Positions 1 to 9,190 of a DNA stretch of 64,000 nucleotides are shown in pieces; position 1 is the first letter of the stretch; the number at the start of each line of letters is the position of its first letter. The notes below the pieces were generated by a model. That model did not search any database, was not told where the DNA came from, and saw only the letters and a list, made by a program, of their open reading frames with translations. A program made the position numbers and the translations under genes. The DNA comes from Leifsonia sp. Root4 (lineage in GTDB: Bacteria > Actinomycetota > Actinomycetes > Actinomycetales > Microbacteriaceae). The DNA lies in contig NZ_LMDN01000002.1 in the NCBI RefSeq assembly GCF_001425085.1, positions 147,449 to 211,448 of the forward strand, read 5' to 3'.

Positions 1-2189
1 AGCCGCTGCTCCTCCTCCTGCAGCCCGCGGAGCACGTCGCTGTTGGCGAGCACCCGCTCCAGCTCGGCGTTCTTGCCCGCGAGGGCGGCCTCGGCGGTGT
101 CGACGTCGAGCAGGGCCCAGACGGCATCCGCCACCGACTGGCTGGCGTCGCGGCGTGCCCGCAGCGCGGCCAGCTCGGCCGCGAGGGTGTGCGCCTGGGA
201 TCCCAGCTGCTCGACGGAGACGGTGAGCTGGGCGAGCTCCTGCTCGATCTCGTCCTGCCTGGCCTGGCTCGAGAAGCCGATGATCGGCTTCTGGTCACGG
301 TTCATGCCGTGCGCGCCGCGGCTGCCGTTGCGGGTCTGCCCGCTGAGCGCCACGTAGGGGCCGTCGCCGCCGAACTCGGCCGGCGTCTCGACGCAGCGGG
401 CGTCGAGCGATGCCTGGCGCACGCGTTCGTGCACCCACGTGGTGAACGGCGACGCCTTGTGCACGAGCTTGCCCGAGACGAGGCCCGGGTCACGGCTCTC
501 GCCGGCGGCATCCGTCACCGCGCCGAGCGGCACACCTTCGAAGTGGATGCGCACCGGCAGCGTGAGCGGGTCGATCGCCCGGCCGAGCGCGGCGAGCTTG
601 GTCTCGTCGACGAGCAGGATGCGCGCGACCGAGCCGAGCGTGACCTCGGCGGCCTGGCGCCAGCGCTCCTCGCCGGGGGCCACGTCGATGAGCTCGGCGA
701 GGAAGGGCAGTTCGTCGGATGCCATGCCCGCCGCCTCCGCGATGGCGAGGCGTGCGGCGTGTAGGTGCTGCGGGACGAGGCTGTGCCGGCCGTCGAGGAA
801 GTCGCGCTCCTTCTTGAGGGTGCGGATCTGCTCCTCGAGCGGGTACTGCTCGCGGCGGAGCGTCTCCCGGTGCGCCTCGGCCTGCGTCTGGGCGTCGGCG
901 AAGGCGGTGAGCGTGTCGGCGGCGATGGCCTGCGCCACGGTGAACTCGACGGGCGTGCCCATCGGCTGGGCCAGCACGGCGACCCGGTCGTCGAAGCGGG
1001 TGCGGGAGGCGACGCGGTCGTCGCGGGTCTCGGTGAGCCGGGCGACCTCGGTCTTCAGCTCGTCGAGCACGTCGCCGCCGTTTGCGCGTTGGCGGCGCTG
1101 GCTCTCGGCGAGGCGTTCCTTGAGGTCCTTCTCGGCGGCGGTGGCGGCGCTCAGCTCAGTCTGGGCGCGCTTCCGCTCGGCCCGGTTGACGTCGTCGGCT
1201 GCGTCGAGCAGGCGCTGCTCGGTGGCGAGCTCCCAGAGGCGCAGCGGGGTGTCGCCGCTGCGGGTGACACCGAAGGTGTCAACGAGGTCGGCGCGGTCGT
1301 TGGCCTCGACGAACTGCTTCTGCAGCTCGGGCAGACGCTCCAGCACCTGCGCCTTTTGCGCCTCAGTGACCATCGCGCCGTACGAGCGCTCGAGGTCTTC
1401 GAAGTGGTTGACGGCCTTGTCGGCGGCGGCGTAGGTCGCCGGGCGCTCGAGCACCATCGACTTGTAGAGGCCGTCGACGGTCTTGACCTGCTGGCCGGCC
1501 TGGATGCGGGCGAGCAGGCGGAGCGCCTTGCCGCCCTCGCCGTTGGCCCCGATGCCGAGGCGCGTGTAGAGCGTCTGCGCGAAGGCCGCGTAGGTGTCGA
1601 ACACCTCGATGCCGGCGAAGCGCGCCTTGAGAGCCCGCTTCTCGAACCGGGCGGCGACGACATCCTCGAGGTCGGCGAGGTTCAGCGCGCCGTCGTAGGT
1701 GGCCATCTTCATCGACAGATCGGAGTAGCTGTTCGTCGCCCGCGGCACGTAGTAGCTGCGCAGCACGGTGAAGCGGCGCTGGTTGTCGTCGATGAACGTC
1801 ATCGCGATGGCGCCCCAGGTGGGCTCCCCCGCGCCGCGCAGCACCTGGTCGTGCAGCGCGCCCGTCTCGGCCTCGCGGTTGTCGTCGGTCTTGCCGCGCA
1901 GGTAGGTGAGCACGTTGCGCTGCTCGGCGCTGCGGGCCCGGCCGGATCCGGCGTCGTTGGAGGCGCCGTTGAACGGGGTGTCCGAGGGCATCATGAGGGC
2001 AAGATAGGCGTCGAGCAGGGTGCTCTTGCCGGTTCCGGATGCCCCGGACACCAGTGTCGCGGTCGACGCGAGCGCGACCGAGTGGTGGCCGTGGAAGCCG
2101 CCCCAGTTGACCATCTGGAACGTCTCGGCCCGCCACTGGGTGGTGCCCTCGGTGGCGCCGTCGATGTAGAACAGCGGGGAATCGCTCAT
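1..2189 (-). CDS. jetC: Wadjet ATPase JetC (SMC/MksB-like), partial
   Basis: SMC-like ATPase of the Wadjet plasmid-restriction complex, cut by the left window edge: 729 codons of a protein that is usually about 1,100 residues. The head domain is at the N-terminus, with a Walker A motif GASGTGKST near residue 40 followed by a conserved [14 protein letters not shown] stretch. The visible remainder is charged and probably coiled-coil arm. The ATG overlaps the stop of jetB by four bases (ATGA), so the two are translationally coupled. The identity rests on the combination of DUF3375, DUF4194 and an SbcC-like ATPase in this order, which is the known jetABC layout. In the family it forms a condensin-like complex that extrudes and recognises small circular DNA. 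Its closing Walker B end and JetD are not visible. Confidence 0.88.
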   Translation of the reverse strand, partial: MSDSPLFYIDGATEGTTQWRAETFQMVNWGGFHGHHSVALASTATLVSGASGTGKSTLLDAYLALMMPSDTPFNGASNDAGSGRARSAEQRNVLTYLRGKTDDNREAETGALHDQVLRGAGEPTWGAIAMTFIDDNQRRFTVLRSYYVPRATNSYSDLSMKMATYDGALNLADLEDVVAARFEKRALKARFAGIEVFDTYAAFAQTLYTRLGIGANGEGGKALRLLARIQAGQQVKTVDGLYKSMVLERPATYAAADKAVNHFEDLERSYGAMVTEAQKAQVLERLPELQKQFVEANDRADLVDTFGVTRSGDTPLRLWELATEQRLLDAADDVNRAERKRAQTELSAATAAEKDLKERLAESQRRQRANGGDVLDELKTEVARLTETRDDRVASRTRFDDRVAVLAQPMGTPVEFTVAQAIAADTLTAFADAQTQAEAHRETLRREQYPLEEQIRTLKKERDFLDGRHSLVPQHLHAARLAIAEAAGMASDELPFLAELIDVAPGEERWRQAAEVTLGSVARILLVDETKLAALGRAIDPLTLPVRIHFEGVPLGAVTDAAGESRDPGLVSGKLVHKASPFTTWVHERVRQASLDARCVETPAEFGGDGPYVALSGQTRNGSRGAHGMNRDQKPIIGFSSQARQDEIEQELAQLTVSVEQLGSQAHTLAAELAALRARRDASQSVADAVWALLDVDTAEAALAGKNAELERVLANSDVLRGLQEEEQR

Positions 2190-3211
2190 ACTGCGGGCTC
2201 CAGTTCGGGCTCGGCGGCGGTTTCGGCGTCGGAATCGGTGTCGGCGTCGTCCTGCTGGTCGAGTAGGCCGCCCGCGGCCGTATCGAGACCCGGTGACTCG
2301 GTCTCGATACGCTCGTTCCTCGCTACTCGACCATCGGTTTCAGTGGATTCGGCGGATTCGGCGGGTTCCGCGACGTCGACCAGCGGCTCGGTGGCATCCG
2401 TGATGTCGACGCTCCCGCTGCCGTTCTCGGCACGCAGCCAGTCGAGCAGCTCGGCGAGGCGCTGCACGGGCAGCAGCACCTCGATCACCGGCGCGATGCG
2501 GAAGCGGTCGGGGTCGCTCGTGCGGAGCAGCACCTGCGCCTTGGCGAGGGTCTCGATGGCCGCGGATGCCCGCTTGGCGTCGCCCGAGCGGTTGGTGGCG
2601 TGGGCTGGACGGAAGTGCGCGACCTTCTCGAGCAGATTGTCGCGGTCGACGATGACGAAGTCGTGGCCGTTGGCGCGTTCGCTGCGGAAGCGCTGACGCA
2701 GCACGACGAGCAGGATCGTCTCCTCGCGGTTATAGGAGGTGTCGTGCAGCACGGTCGGGAACGCGGCCCCGCCCTCGCTCTGTGCCTGCCGCTTGAACGC
2801 GACCTCGTAGTGGCGGTCGACGTGCAGGTCGAGGAAGAGGTCGTTGAGTCGCGACTTGATCAGGCCGGTCGAGGCGATGAGCGTGCGCCAGGCGGCGGGG
2901 TGGTCGGATGCCGAGATGTAGCGGTGCTTCAGCAGCAGCACGAGGGTGCGGCGCTGGGCTGCGGAGAGGCCGCCCTCGTCTCCCTCGAACAGCGAGAGGC
3001 TGTCGCCGTCGGCATCCGTGCTGTCGTCGGCGCCGACGAAGGCGTCGCCGTCGGTGAAAGCAGCACTCTGCGCGGCGCTCTGCTCCGCGCTGGCTGCGCC
3101 GGGAGCGGCTGCACTGGCCGCGTGCTCAATGGTGGACTTGTGCCCGAACGGCTTGGCGCCCGTGCCGAGCTCGCCGCCCGCGGATGGTTCGTCGCGTCGG
3201 TCGTCAGTCAC
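2186..3211 (-). CDS. jetB: Wadjet JetB (DUF4194, MksE/kleisin-associated)
   Basis: 341 residues, GTG start overlapping the jetA stop by 8 bases. The DUF4194 core (about residues 85-275) includes the winged-helix-like parts [14 protein letters not shown] and [16 protein letters not shown]. In Wadjet/Mks complexes this subunit bridges the kleisin JetA and the ATPase JetC. Both ends are acidic and low in complexity, making it longer than the 200-250 residues I expect. The C-terminal tail contains an in-frame copy of the dispersed hairpin repeat (DNA 2257-2332), translated as a peptide including [10 protein letters not shown]. The core appears intact, so the protein is probably functional; the tail insertion is the odd part. 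Confidence 0.85.
   Translation of the reverse strand: MTDDRRDEPSAGGELGTGAKPFGHKSTIEHAASAAAPGAASAEQSAAQSAAFTDGDAFVGADDSTDADGDSLSLFEGDEGGLSAAQRRTLVLLLKHRYISASDHPAAWRTLIASTGLIKSRLNDLFLDLHVDRHYEVAFKRQAQSEGGAAFPTVLHDTSYNREETILLVVLRQRFRSERANGHDFVIVDRDNLLEKVAHFRPAHATNRSGDAKRASAAIETLAKAQVLLRTSDPDRFRIAPVIEVLLPVQRLAELLDWLRAENGSGSVDITDATEPLVDVAEPAESAESTETDGRVARNERIETESPGLDTAAGGLLDQQDDADTDSDAETAAEPELEPAV
2257..2332. repeat. Long double-stem hairpin repeat element inside jetB (copy 1)
   Basis: Outer arms GGTCGAGTAG (2257-2266) and 2323-2332 pair perfectly, as do inner arms GTATCGAGACC (2280-2290) and 2300-2310. The whole element is within the coding frame of jetB, near its 3' end, and is translated without a stop. 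Confidence 0.9.
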
Positions 3212-4802
3212 TGTTCGCTCCAGAGTTCAGGGCCGCGAGGGCCGCCGTTTCGTCATCGCTGAGGGTGATGCGCGGCACCTGGAAGGTGCGCGTCGTGCCA
3301 TCGGGCCGCACCGTCATGTACTGCTCGGTGCTGGTGTTTTTGGTGTGGCCGTCGGCCGCGCCGGCCGCGCCATCGTGCCCGACGGCGTCGATCTGCGTGG
3401 CCAACTGCATGAGCCCGAGGATCTCGACCGGGCGCCGCAGCTCGGGTGCCAGGCTGTTGAAGACATCACCGATCGAGGTGTCGCCGTTGTTCGCTCCGCT
3501 CGCCCCGAGGGCGTCAACAAGCGCCTCGCGCATCTCGAGCAGCTGCGGCCCGCCCTGCTTGCGCATCTCGCCGAGGCTCAGCACCTCGGGCGCGTGCTGC
3601 GAGACATCGGCCAACGCCGCCGGCGGAACGTGTGATTCGGGGTCGTAGAAGCGCTCGCGCAGGTGCGGGGCGTCGAGGTTGCCCGGCATGATCTCGGCGC
3701 GCACTCGCGACTGCGGGCCGGCGGTCTGCATCCACGTGACGAGTTCCTTGTTGATGTCGCGCAGCAGACCCTCGAGCTCGCGGTCCTTGACGATGTCGTG
3801 GTTGACGATGTGCTCGCGCAGCGTCGTCGTGAGGCCGTTGCGCTGCGTGAGCACGTCGTCGATGCCGCTGCGGATGAGGGTGACGGTCGCCCCGAAGCTG
3901 CGCCGTTCGACGGGCTTCAGCTGCGCGGCGAAGGGGTGCGAGAGGATCGTCTCGAGGTCGCCCTTGAGGTCGAGCAGCAGCGCGTCATCGCGCAGCAGCT
4001 CGAAGGCGCCCTCGAATGCACGGCCCTCGGCCGTCAGCGACATGAGCGCGTCTGTCTTGGCGAGGTACTCGTCGAGCACCTCGCCGACCGGGCGGTCCTC
4101 GGCGCGGAAGTCGTTGACGATTTGCCGGTGCATCGTCGCCACCGACTCCTCTACCCGCTTGAAGTCGCCGGGCAGCTGGCCGATCAGGTCGATGAGATTG
4201 GCGTAGCCCTCGCGCATGTCCTCGACGGATGCCGCGGCGATCTCTCCCCCGCCAGCCACCCGGTCGCGCTCACTCTGCAGCTCGGCGATCTGCTGATCGA
4301 GGCGGCGCACGCGTTCGTCGCGGTCGGGGTTGGCCTGCGTGGCACGGTGGCGCACGGCATCCACGATCATGGTCAGGCGGGACTCGCTGAGCAGGGCGCG
4401 GTCGCGAGCGAGGCTCTCGACGAGCGAGAGCGCCTCGAGCGCGTGCGAAGTGAGCGAGTAGAACTCCTCGGTGGCGGACGAGTTTTCGCCTGCGGCACCG
4501 TTCTCGTCGGCGCCATCCTCGCTGTCGCCGGTGTCGCGGTAGAGCCACTGGTCATTCATCCACTGCACGCAGAGGGAACGACCGTTGCCATTGGGGGTGT
4601 CGGCGCCGATGGTCCGGAGGTCGGCGAGGTAGGCATCGACCTGGGCGTGCAGCCGTTCGGCCTGAATGCTGCGCCGGTCGCGGCTGAAGGAGCACTTGAA
4701 GACGGCGAGCACGAAGGGCGCCCATTTGCGATCGAGCAGGCGCAGCGTCGGCTTGTCGAACGCCTCGCGAACCCGCGCCAATTCGCCCGCGATGTCGCTC
4801 AT
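3204..4802 (-). CDS. jetA: Wadjet JetA (DUF3375, MksF/kleisin-like)
   Basis: 532-residue DUF3375 protein, first gene of the Wadjet operon. The start ATG follows AAGGGGG at 6-base spacing; the open frame continues upstream but without family similarity. The N-terminus has the family pattern ([19 protein letters not shown]) and the middle is helical with charged heptads. In the family this is the kleisin subunit that closes the JetC ring. Together with JetB and JetC it should recognise small circular plasmids, which the nuclease JetD then cuts. It is transcribed away from the cold-shock gene at 4914, and the 111-base gap must hold both promoters. Confidence 0.87.
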   Translation of the reverse strand: MSDIAGELARVREAFDKPTLRLLDRKWAPFVLAVFKCSFSRDRRSIQAERLHAQVDAYLADLRTIGADTPNGNGRSLCVQWMNDQWLYRDTGDSEDGADENGAAGENSSATEEFYSLTSHALEALSLVESLARDRALLSESRLTMIVDAVRHRATQANPDRDERVRRLDQQIAELQSERDRVAGGGEIAAASVEDMREGYANLIDLIGQLPGDFKRVEESVATMHRQIVNDFRAEDRPVGEVLDEYLAKTDALMSLTAEGRAFEGAFELLRDDALLLDLKGDLETILSHPFAAQLKPVERRSFGATVTLIRSGIDDVLTQRNGLTTTLREHIVNHDIVKDRELEGLLRDINKELVTWMQTAGPQSRVRAEIMPGNLDAPHLRERFYDPESHVPPAALADVSQHAPEVLSLGEMRKQGGPQLLEMREALVDALGASGANNGDTSIGDVFNSLAPELRRPVEILGLMQLATQIDAVGHDGAAGAADGHTKNTSTEQYMTVRPDGTTRTFQVPRITLSDDETAALAALNSGANSD

Positions 4803-4901
4803 CGGCTGTGCCCCCTTTTCTGACCTCAATAACCGTAGTCGCCAGCCAGAGCAGGCCGAAAACGGAGGGGTGCTGCGGCGTGCCGCGGCGGTCAGCGCCG
4901 T

Positions 4902-4907
4902 TACGAT
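4902..4907 (+). promoter_or_regulatory. -10 element of a leaderless promoter
   Basis: TACGAT ends seven bases before the ATG at 4914, so transcription would begin at or next to the start codon. There is no Shine-Dalgarno sequence in the gap. This fits the leaderless pattern seen at several other genes in this window. Confidence 0.5.
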
Positions 4908-4913
4908 CATCGG

Positions 4914-5606
4914 ATGAGCACTGGGGTGGAACGCAGCCGGGGAACGCTGACCAGCTGGGACGATGAGCGCGGCTTCGGCTTCGTCGAATCGCTCGCGGGC
5001 GCGAGGGTGTTCGCGCACATCTCGGCCTTCCCGGCGCGGGCCGAACGGCCGCACGACGGCGACAGCGTGAGCTATCTGGTCGAGCGGGGTGACGACGGCA
5101 AGAGTCGGGCCCTGGACATCCGCTACACCGGCCCCGCCGCGCAGAATCCGCGCGCCGGAACGCGGACGCCACACCGCGGGGCACAGAGTTCAGACCGTCG
5201 CGCGCAACCCTCAGGCCGCCGGACGGGGCGCTCGGCTGGCCCGGCCACCTACCTGGCGATCGTGGCCTTCATCGCCTTCGCGCTCTACGTGAACGCCAAC
5301 TGGCCACTGCCGCTCTGGATTGTCGCCGTTTACGCGCTTGCGAGCCTGGCCTGCTTCATCGTCTACGCACTCGATAAATCGGCGGCCAAGCGCGGCAGCT
5401 GGCGCGTCCCGGAGAACACCCTGCACCTGTTCGCGGTGATCGGTGGCTGGCCCGGCGCGATCTGCGCCCAGCAGATGCTGCGGCACAAGACGCAGAAGGC
5501 GAGCTTCCGCGCGGTGTTCTGGGTGACTGTCGTCATCAACGTGCTCGTGTTCTCAGTGGTGACAACGCCGATCGGCGGGATGCTGCTCGCAGCCGTGGAC
5601 GGCTGA
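4914..5606 (+). CDS. Cold-shock domain / DUF1294 membrane protein
   Basis: 230 residues with two domains. Residues 8-70 form a cold-shock (S1-like OB-fold) nucleic-acid-binding domain with the RNP-1-like motif GFGFVES and a second motif VFAHISAF. A basic, proline/arginine-rich linker follows (70-105). Residues 105-230 are DUF1294, with about three or four membrane segments and the family signature KSAAKRGSWRVPE plus GGWPGA. The CSD-DUF1294 pairing is known in bacteria, but its role is not. The protein would tether an RNA/ssDNA-binding domain to the cytoplasmic face of the membrane. The start is chosen from the leaderless promoter just upstream. Confidence 0.85.
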   Translation: MSTGVERSRGTLTSWDDERGFGFVESLAGARVFAHISAFPARAERPHDGDSVSYLVERGDDGKSRALDIRYTGPAAQNPRAGTRTPHRGAQSSDRRAQPSGRRTGRSAGPATYLAIVAFIAFALYVNANWPLPLWIVAVYALASLACFIVYALDKSAAKRGSWRVPENTLHLFAVIGGWPGAICAQQMLRHKTQKASFRAVFWVTVVINVLVFSVVTTPIGGMLLAAVDG

Positions 5607-5670
5607 TCGCCGGCACTTCACCCCGTCATTGGGGCCAGCGCCGCCCTTCATCCCCGCGATACCGTGGCTG

Positions 5671-7152
5671 ATGCCCGGTCGCCATGCTCTCGTCGTCGAC
5701 GACGAGAGCCTCCCGCCCGCACCGCCGCAACCGCCTTCGGGCTGGTACGCCGACCCCTCGGATGCCGCACAATGGCGCTGGTGGTCGGGCGAGGAATGGG
5801 CGGAGCATCGGCATCCGCGCGACCCGCTCTTGGCAAACGAGTACGCACTGCCGGGCACAGCCAAATCCACAGAGCGCCCTGCCCAGTCGCTGCCGTCCTG
5901 GTCAGATCCCGGTCTCCTGCCGGAACCAACCGTCGAACCTCACCACGACCTTCGCAGTCGCATCCCGGCCCAATCTCTCATGGAGCAGATCCTTCGCCTC
6001 AGCGCAGACGCGAAGTCCGAGCCCCGCACCGACGGTCCCCACCAACTTCCGGACGAGATTCACTCGTGGTACGCCGGAGCAGTCGGCGAGCGCCGCGTTG
6101 CCGAGATTCTGAGTCGCCTCGGCGAGGAATGGACGGTACTGCACTCCGTGCCTGTCGGCAGCGAGGGCAGCGACATCGACCATGTGTTGATCGGACCTGC
6201 CGGTGTGTACACGATCAACACCAAGCATCACGCCAATAAAGACGTCTGGGTCGCGGGTCGCGCATTGAGGGTGAGCAACCATCCGCAGCATCACATCTCG
6301 AACGCCGCCTTCGAAGCACGGCGTGCCGCGAAGCTGCTCACGCAGGCCAGCGGGCTCACGGTCGAGACTGCCGGCCTCGTCGTCGTGGTCGGCGCGCGCA
6401 AACTTGTAATCAAGGCCGCGCCGGATGGCGACGATGTGACGGTCGGTGTCGTGCGCGATTCTGAACTACTCGGTGCGCTGCAGTCGCGCCGCATCTACAG
6501 TGACGAGCAGGTGCGTCGAATAGCGGATGCCGCGGTTCAAGCGCGCACGTGGAGTTTGCTGCCCGTATCCGCCGTAGATCCAGATGAGCTTCAGACACAG
6601 TACGAGGCGCTCGAAGGCGAGCTTGCCACTGAAGCAAAGAGGCGAAGTAGCCAAGCCGCAGCGAGGCGGGCCCCCACCTCGCGACCGCAGCGCACTGCTC
6701 CGAGCCGTCCGCCGTCGCGTCGACCGTCAAAAAAGCGCCGCTCGGCGCTCCCTGAGCTGATGAAGCTGGTGGTGCTCGCGGTCGTCGTCGTCATTGCGAT
6801 CAACTACCTGGGCAGTCTCAGTGCGCCGTCCGCGCCAGCCCCTGCAACGTTCGCAACGGCCGAGCTCGAACAAACCGCACTTTCTCAGGCAGCTGGAACG
6901 GCGGCGGTTGCGCTCGATCAGTTGAGCTCATCGGGTGTGAGGCCTACTTCGCTCGTGGTCGGCGACGATTCGACCCTCACTGCGCCAGACGGCTCAGCGG
7001 TTGTGGCCTTGCCTGCCGGCACCACAGCCGACTACGTGCCCAGCGTCGACGGCCTCTCCTACACACTCACGCTCACCGGGCCGCAGCACGGAACCACCGT
7101 GACGGTGACGCCAGAGGCTGGAGTCGTGCCGGCTCCGGCGGCCACCTCATAG
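5671..7152 (+). CDS. NERD-domain membrane protein with N-terminal DUF2510
   Basis: 493 residues from the ATG preceded five bases upstream by TACCGT (likely leaderless); an upstream TTG at 5629 would add 14 residues. Residues 20-45 form a DUF2510 motif (GWYADPS...WRWWSGEEW). Residues 130-280 form a NERD (nuclease-related) domain: GERRVAEIL, then DIDHVLIGPAGVYTINTK, holding the acidic and lysine residues expected of this endonuclease-like fold. A basic Arg/Ser/Pro linker precedes one membrane segment (LMKLVVLAVVVVIAINYL), leaving the C-terminal 110 residues outside. The NERD fold is usually assigned to DNA processing or defence, but no substrate is known. It converges with the gene at 7164, leaving 11 bases. 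Confidence 0.8.
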   Translation: MPGRHALVVDDESLPPAPPQPPSGWYADPSDAAQWRWWSGEEWAEHRHPRDPLLANEYALPGTAKSTERPAQSLPSWSDPGLLPEPTVEPHHDLRSRIPAQSLMEQILRLSADAKSEPRTDGPHQLPDEIHSWYAGAVGERRVAEILSRLGEEWTVLHSVPVGSEGSDIDHVLIGPAGVYTINTKHHANKDVWVAGRALRVSNHPQHHISNAAFEARRAAKLLTQASGLTVETAGLVVVVGARKLVIKAAPDGDDVTVGVVRDSELLGALQSRRIYSDEQVRRIADAAVQARTWSLLPVSAVDPDELQTQYEALEGELATEAKRRSSQAAARRAPTSRPQRTAPSRPPSRRPSKKRRSALPELMKLVVLAVVVVIAINYLGSLSAPSAPAPATFATAELEQTALSQAAGTAAVALDQLSSSGVRPTSLVVGDDSTLTAPDGSAVVALPAGTTADYVPSVDGLSYTLTLTGPQHGTTVTVTPEAGVVPAPAATS

Positions 7153-7163
7153 CTGACGAGGCA

Positions 7164-8162
7164 CTAGCGCCAGCCGCTACTCACATCTCGGACTAAACGA
7201 CCAGACATGCTGACGCCTCGCACTTCAAGTGCATTTGCTTCCTCGATGCCGGCGGAGCGCAGATAGGCGATCACGCGGTCCATGTCAGCGAGAATGTCTG
7301 GGCGTGTGCCGCGTTGGATGGCAATTACCGGGCGCACTCGAGAAGCAAGGCCAATCAGCGGGGGCCTCGAAGTCAGCAACCCCAGCTCAGCCCGCGCAGC
7401 GGCAATCTGATTGAGGATCTCCGGCGCGGCCGGGTCTTCGGTGAGCCAGTACTGAAGCATGCGAGCGTAGACAATGGCTTGGGCAGGGGCCCAGACAATC
7501 GACTCCACACTCCGTGGCTTCACTTCAATGGCCAGCAGCTCCCCCCGTTTGCTGATTCCGACGAGATCGCAGCGATCACCAAAATGGGGCGGGCTGTCGC
7601 GAAGAACCGGGGCTTCAATCAGAAGTGCGACGATATCGTCTGTCCAGCTTTGCAAGAGTCGCTGACGTACCTGCCGATTTCGAAACTGGAGCGCGAACTC
7701 GCGGTCGATCACCGCCGTTCCGTCGCGGCCGAAAGAGGAAGCTGCCGACTGAACGGCGCCCTCGACCGCGGTTGCTGCAACGCGCGGCACTACAGTCTCC
7801 AGGTATCCCTCGACGTCGTCGATCAGGGCCCCGGCATCCTCGAGAGAAGTCCAGTTCGACCACACCTCCTCGAAGCCTGACCGTCGGCCAAGACGAGCAT
7901 GTCCGGTGAGGCGCACCTCCCCATCACGCCAGTGAACATCAAGCGCGTTCTGCATCCCGACGTACACGGTTGCCCGTTGGGCACCTGTGCGGATGTCCCG
8001 TCGGAATTGCAGGTCTACCGGATACCGGGCGCCGTTCGCGTACTCCGGGAGGCTGCGGAAGAGCCCGTGGCCTTCCCTGAATAGGTCGAGGAATTCGGAA
8101 TCCACTCGGCGGTCGTATCGCGCGTCGGCTGAACCGGGCCATCCGAAACCAAGGCTTGCCAT
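7164..8162 (-). CDS. PD-(D/E)XK-like hypothetical protein
   Basis: 332 residues, ATG preceded by GAGAGGGG. I do not recognise a named family. Around residues 205-235 the order GDRCDLVG...GELLAIEVK matches a PD-(D/E)XK nuclease core (Asp, then Glu-Val-Lys on the following strand). A helix-rich half with two LLQSW/VALLIEA-type segments precedes it. No membrane segment or signal peptide is visible. Codon use is somewhat less GC-extreme than its neighbours (several AAA, TTT and ATT codons), as is the NERD gene it faces, which hints at acquisition together. A restriction-like or DNA-repair role is plausible but inferred only from the fold. Confidence 0.55.
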   Translation of the reverse strand: MASLGFGWPGSADARYDRRVDSEFLDLFREGHGLFRSLPEYANGARYPVDLQFRRDIRTGAQRATVYVGMQNALDVHWRDGEVRLTGHARLGRRSGFEEVWSNWTSLEDAGALIDDVEGYLETVVPRVAATAVEGAVQSAASSFGRDGTAVIDREFALQFRNRQVRQRLLQSWTDDIVALLIEAPVLRDSPPHFGDRCDLVGISKRGELLAIEVKPRSVESIVWAPAQAIVYARMLQYWLTEDPAAPEILNQIAAARAELGLLTSRPPLIGLASRVRPVIAIQRGTRPDILADMDRVIAYLRSAGIEEANALEVRGVSMSGRLVRDVSSGWR

Positions 8163-8275
8163 GGCAGCCCCTCTCTCCGTCGAGTGCGCTCATCGTACGG
8201 CAGCCGATCCGCGTCGCGATAGCGCGACCGCGTGAATCTGCCCTCGCACACTCGTGGCCTGCCGCTACGAGCGGC

Positions 8276-9076
8276 TCAGCCTCGCGCCATCCGTACCTCA
8301 CCGAGCACGCGCGCGCTGGTGCGGGTGAGCGCCCGACGCGACAGCAGCCGCGTGCTCAATGCCGTGACGTGGTTGACGCGACCGGAGACGACGCTCGGCC
8401 CGCCGTCGCGGTCGAGGGCGCGGAAGGCCGTGTCGATGACCTGGGCGCTCGTCTGCTGCCGCCCGACGGAGGCCTCGTCCGTGCCGACGACGTCGAAGAA
8501 CTCGGTCTTCGTCGAACCGGGGCTCACCGCGAGCACCCGCAGGCCCGTCCCCCGCGCCTCGGCCCACAGCGCCTCGGTGAAGCTCAGCACGAACGCCTTC
8601 GTCGCGCCGTAGACCGCCATGCCCGGGGTCGGCTGGTACGCGGCGGTGCTCGCAATGGTGATGAGTGCCCCGCGGCCCTTCAGCAGCTGCGGCATGAATG
8701 CGCGGCTGAGCTCGACGAGCGTGCCGACGTTCAGCTGGATCTCGCCCGCCATGCGCCCGGGGTCGGCGGCGTCGAACGCGCCGTGGCTGCCGAAGCCGGC
8801 GTTGTTGACCAGCGAGGTGATGCGGATGCCGCGGCGCTCGAGCTCCGCGTGGAGCGACGCCGCCGCTCCTGCCACCCCGAGGTCGGCCGGAACCACCTCG
8901 ACCTCGACGCCTGAGGAGGCGCGCAGCTCGGCGGCGAGCGCTTCCAGGCGGTCGGCCCGCCGGGCGACGAGCACGAGGTTCGAGCCACGGCTCGCAAATC
9001 GCTTGGCGAACTCGACGCCGAGCCCGGAGCTCGCACCGGTGATGAGGGCGGTTCCGCCGTGGAGGTCGAGGGTCAT
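8276..9076 (-). CDS. Short-chain dehydrogenase/reductase
   Basis: 266-residue classical SDR, probably NADP(H)-dependent. It has the glycine motif TGASSGLG at residues 10-17, an ARRADR basic segment after the second strand, NNAG, the catalytic serine (TIASTAAY) and YGATK (YxxxK). The start is taken at ATG 9076 because the protein then begins just before the Rossmann strand; 13 extra residues are possible from 9115. It is divergent from the TetR gene at 9191 and lies downstream of two candidate operator palindromes, so it is the likely target of that regulator. The substrate is unknown. Confidence 0.87.
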   Translation of the reverse strand: MTLDLHGGTALITGASSGLGVEFAKRFASRGSNLVLVARRADRLEALAAELRASSGVEVEVVPADLGVAGAAASLHAELERRGIRITSLVNNAGFGSHGAFDAADPGRMAGEIQLNVGTLVELSRAFMPQLLKGRGALITIASTAAYQPTPGMAVYGATKAFVLSFTEALWAEARGTGLRVLAVSPGSTKTEFFDVVGTDEASVGRQQTSAQVIDTAFRALDRDGGPSVVSGRVNHVTALSTRLLSRRALTRTSARVLGEVRMARG

Positions 9077-9122
9077 GGTGGTCCAATCGTCGGTGGTGCC
9101 GCGATCGAGCGGCACCGAATGT

Positions 9123-9133
9123 TGTCAGTGACA
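9123..9133. promoter_or_regulatory. Candidate TetR operator 1
   Basis: Perfect 5-1-5 palindrome TGTCA-G-TGACA in the divergent SDR/TetR intergenic region, 46 bases upstream of the SDR start. It shares the TGTCA half-site with the second site at 9156. Confidence 0.45.
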
Positions 9134-9155
9134 TCATTGTGCACGGCATCCGCAG

Positions 9156-9172
9156 TGTTGTCAATGTCAACA
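9156..9172. promoter_or_regulatory. Candidate TetR operator 2, overlapping promoter elements
   Basis: TGTTG-N7-CAACA inverted repeat. On the plus strand it overlaps a TTGTCA -35-like element, followed by TAGGAT at 9179-9184 and the TetR GTG six bases later. On the minus strand the same bases hold TTGACA. Its position fits simultaneous repression of both divergent genes. Confidence 0.5.
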
Positions 9173-9190
9173 TGACGGTAGGATCATCGT

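Noticed and set aside
765..2696. 643-codon open frame on the plus strand opposite jetC/jetB
   Set aside because: It is the mirror of the jet genes: low-complexity Val/Leu/Glu/Gly composition, no domain, no ribosome site. High GC keeps antisense frames open.
4803..5174. N-terminal extension of jetA (124 extra codons)
   Set aside because: It would run antisense through the cold-shock gene, whereas the internal ATG at 4802 has AAGGGGG and starts the DUF3375 similarity.
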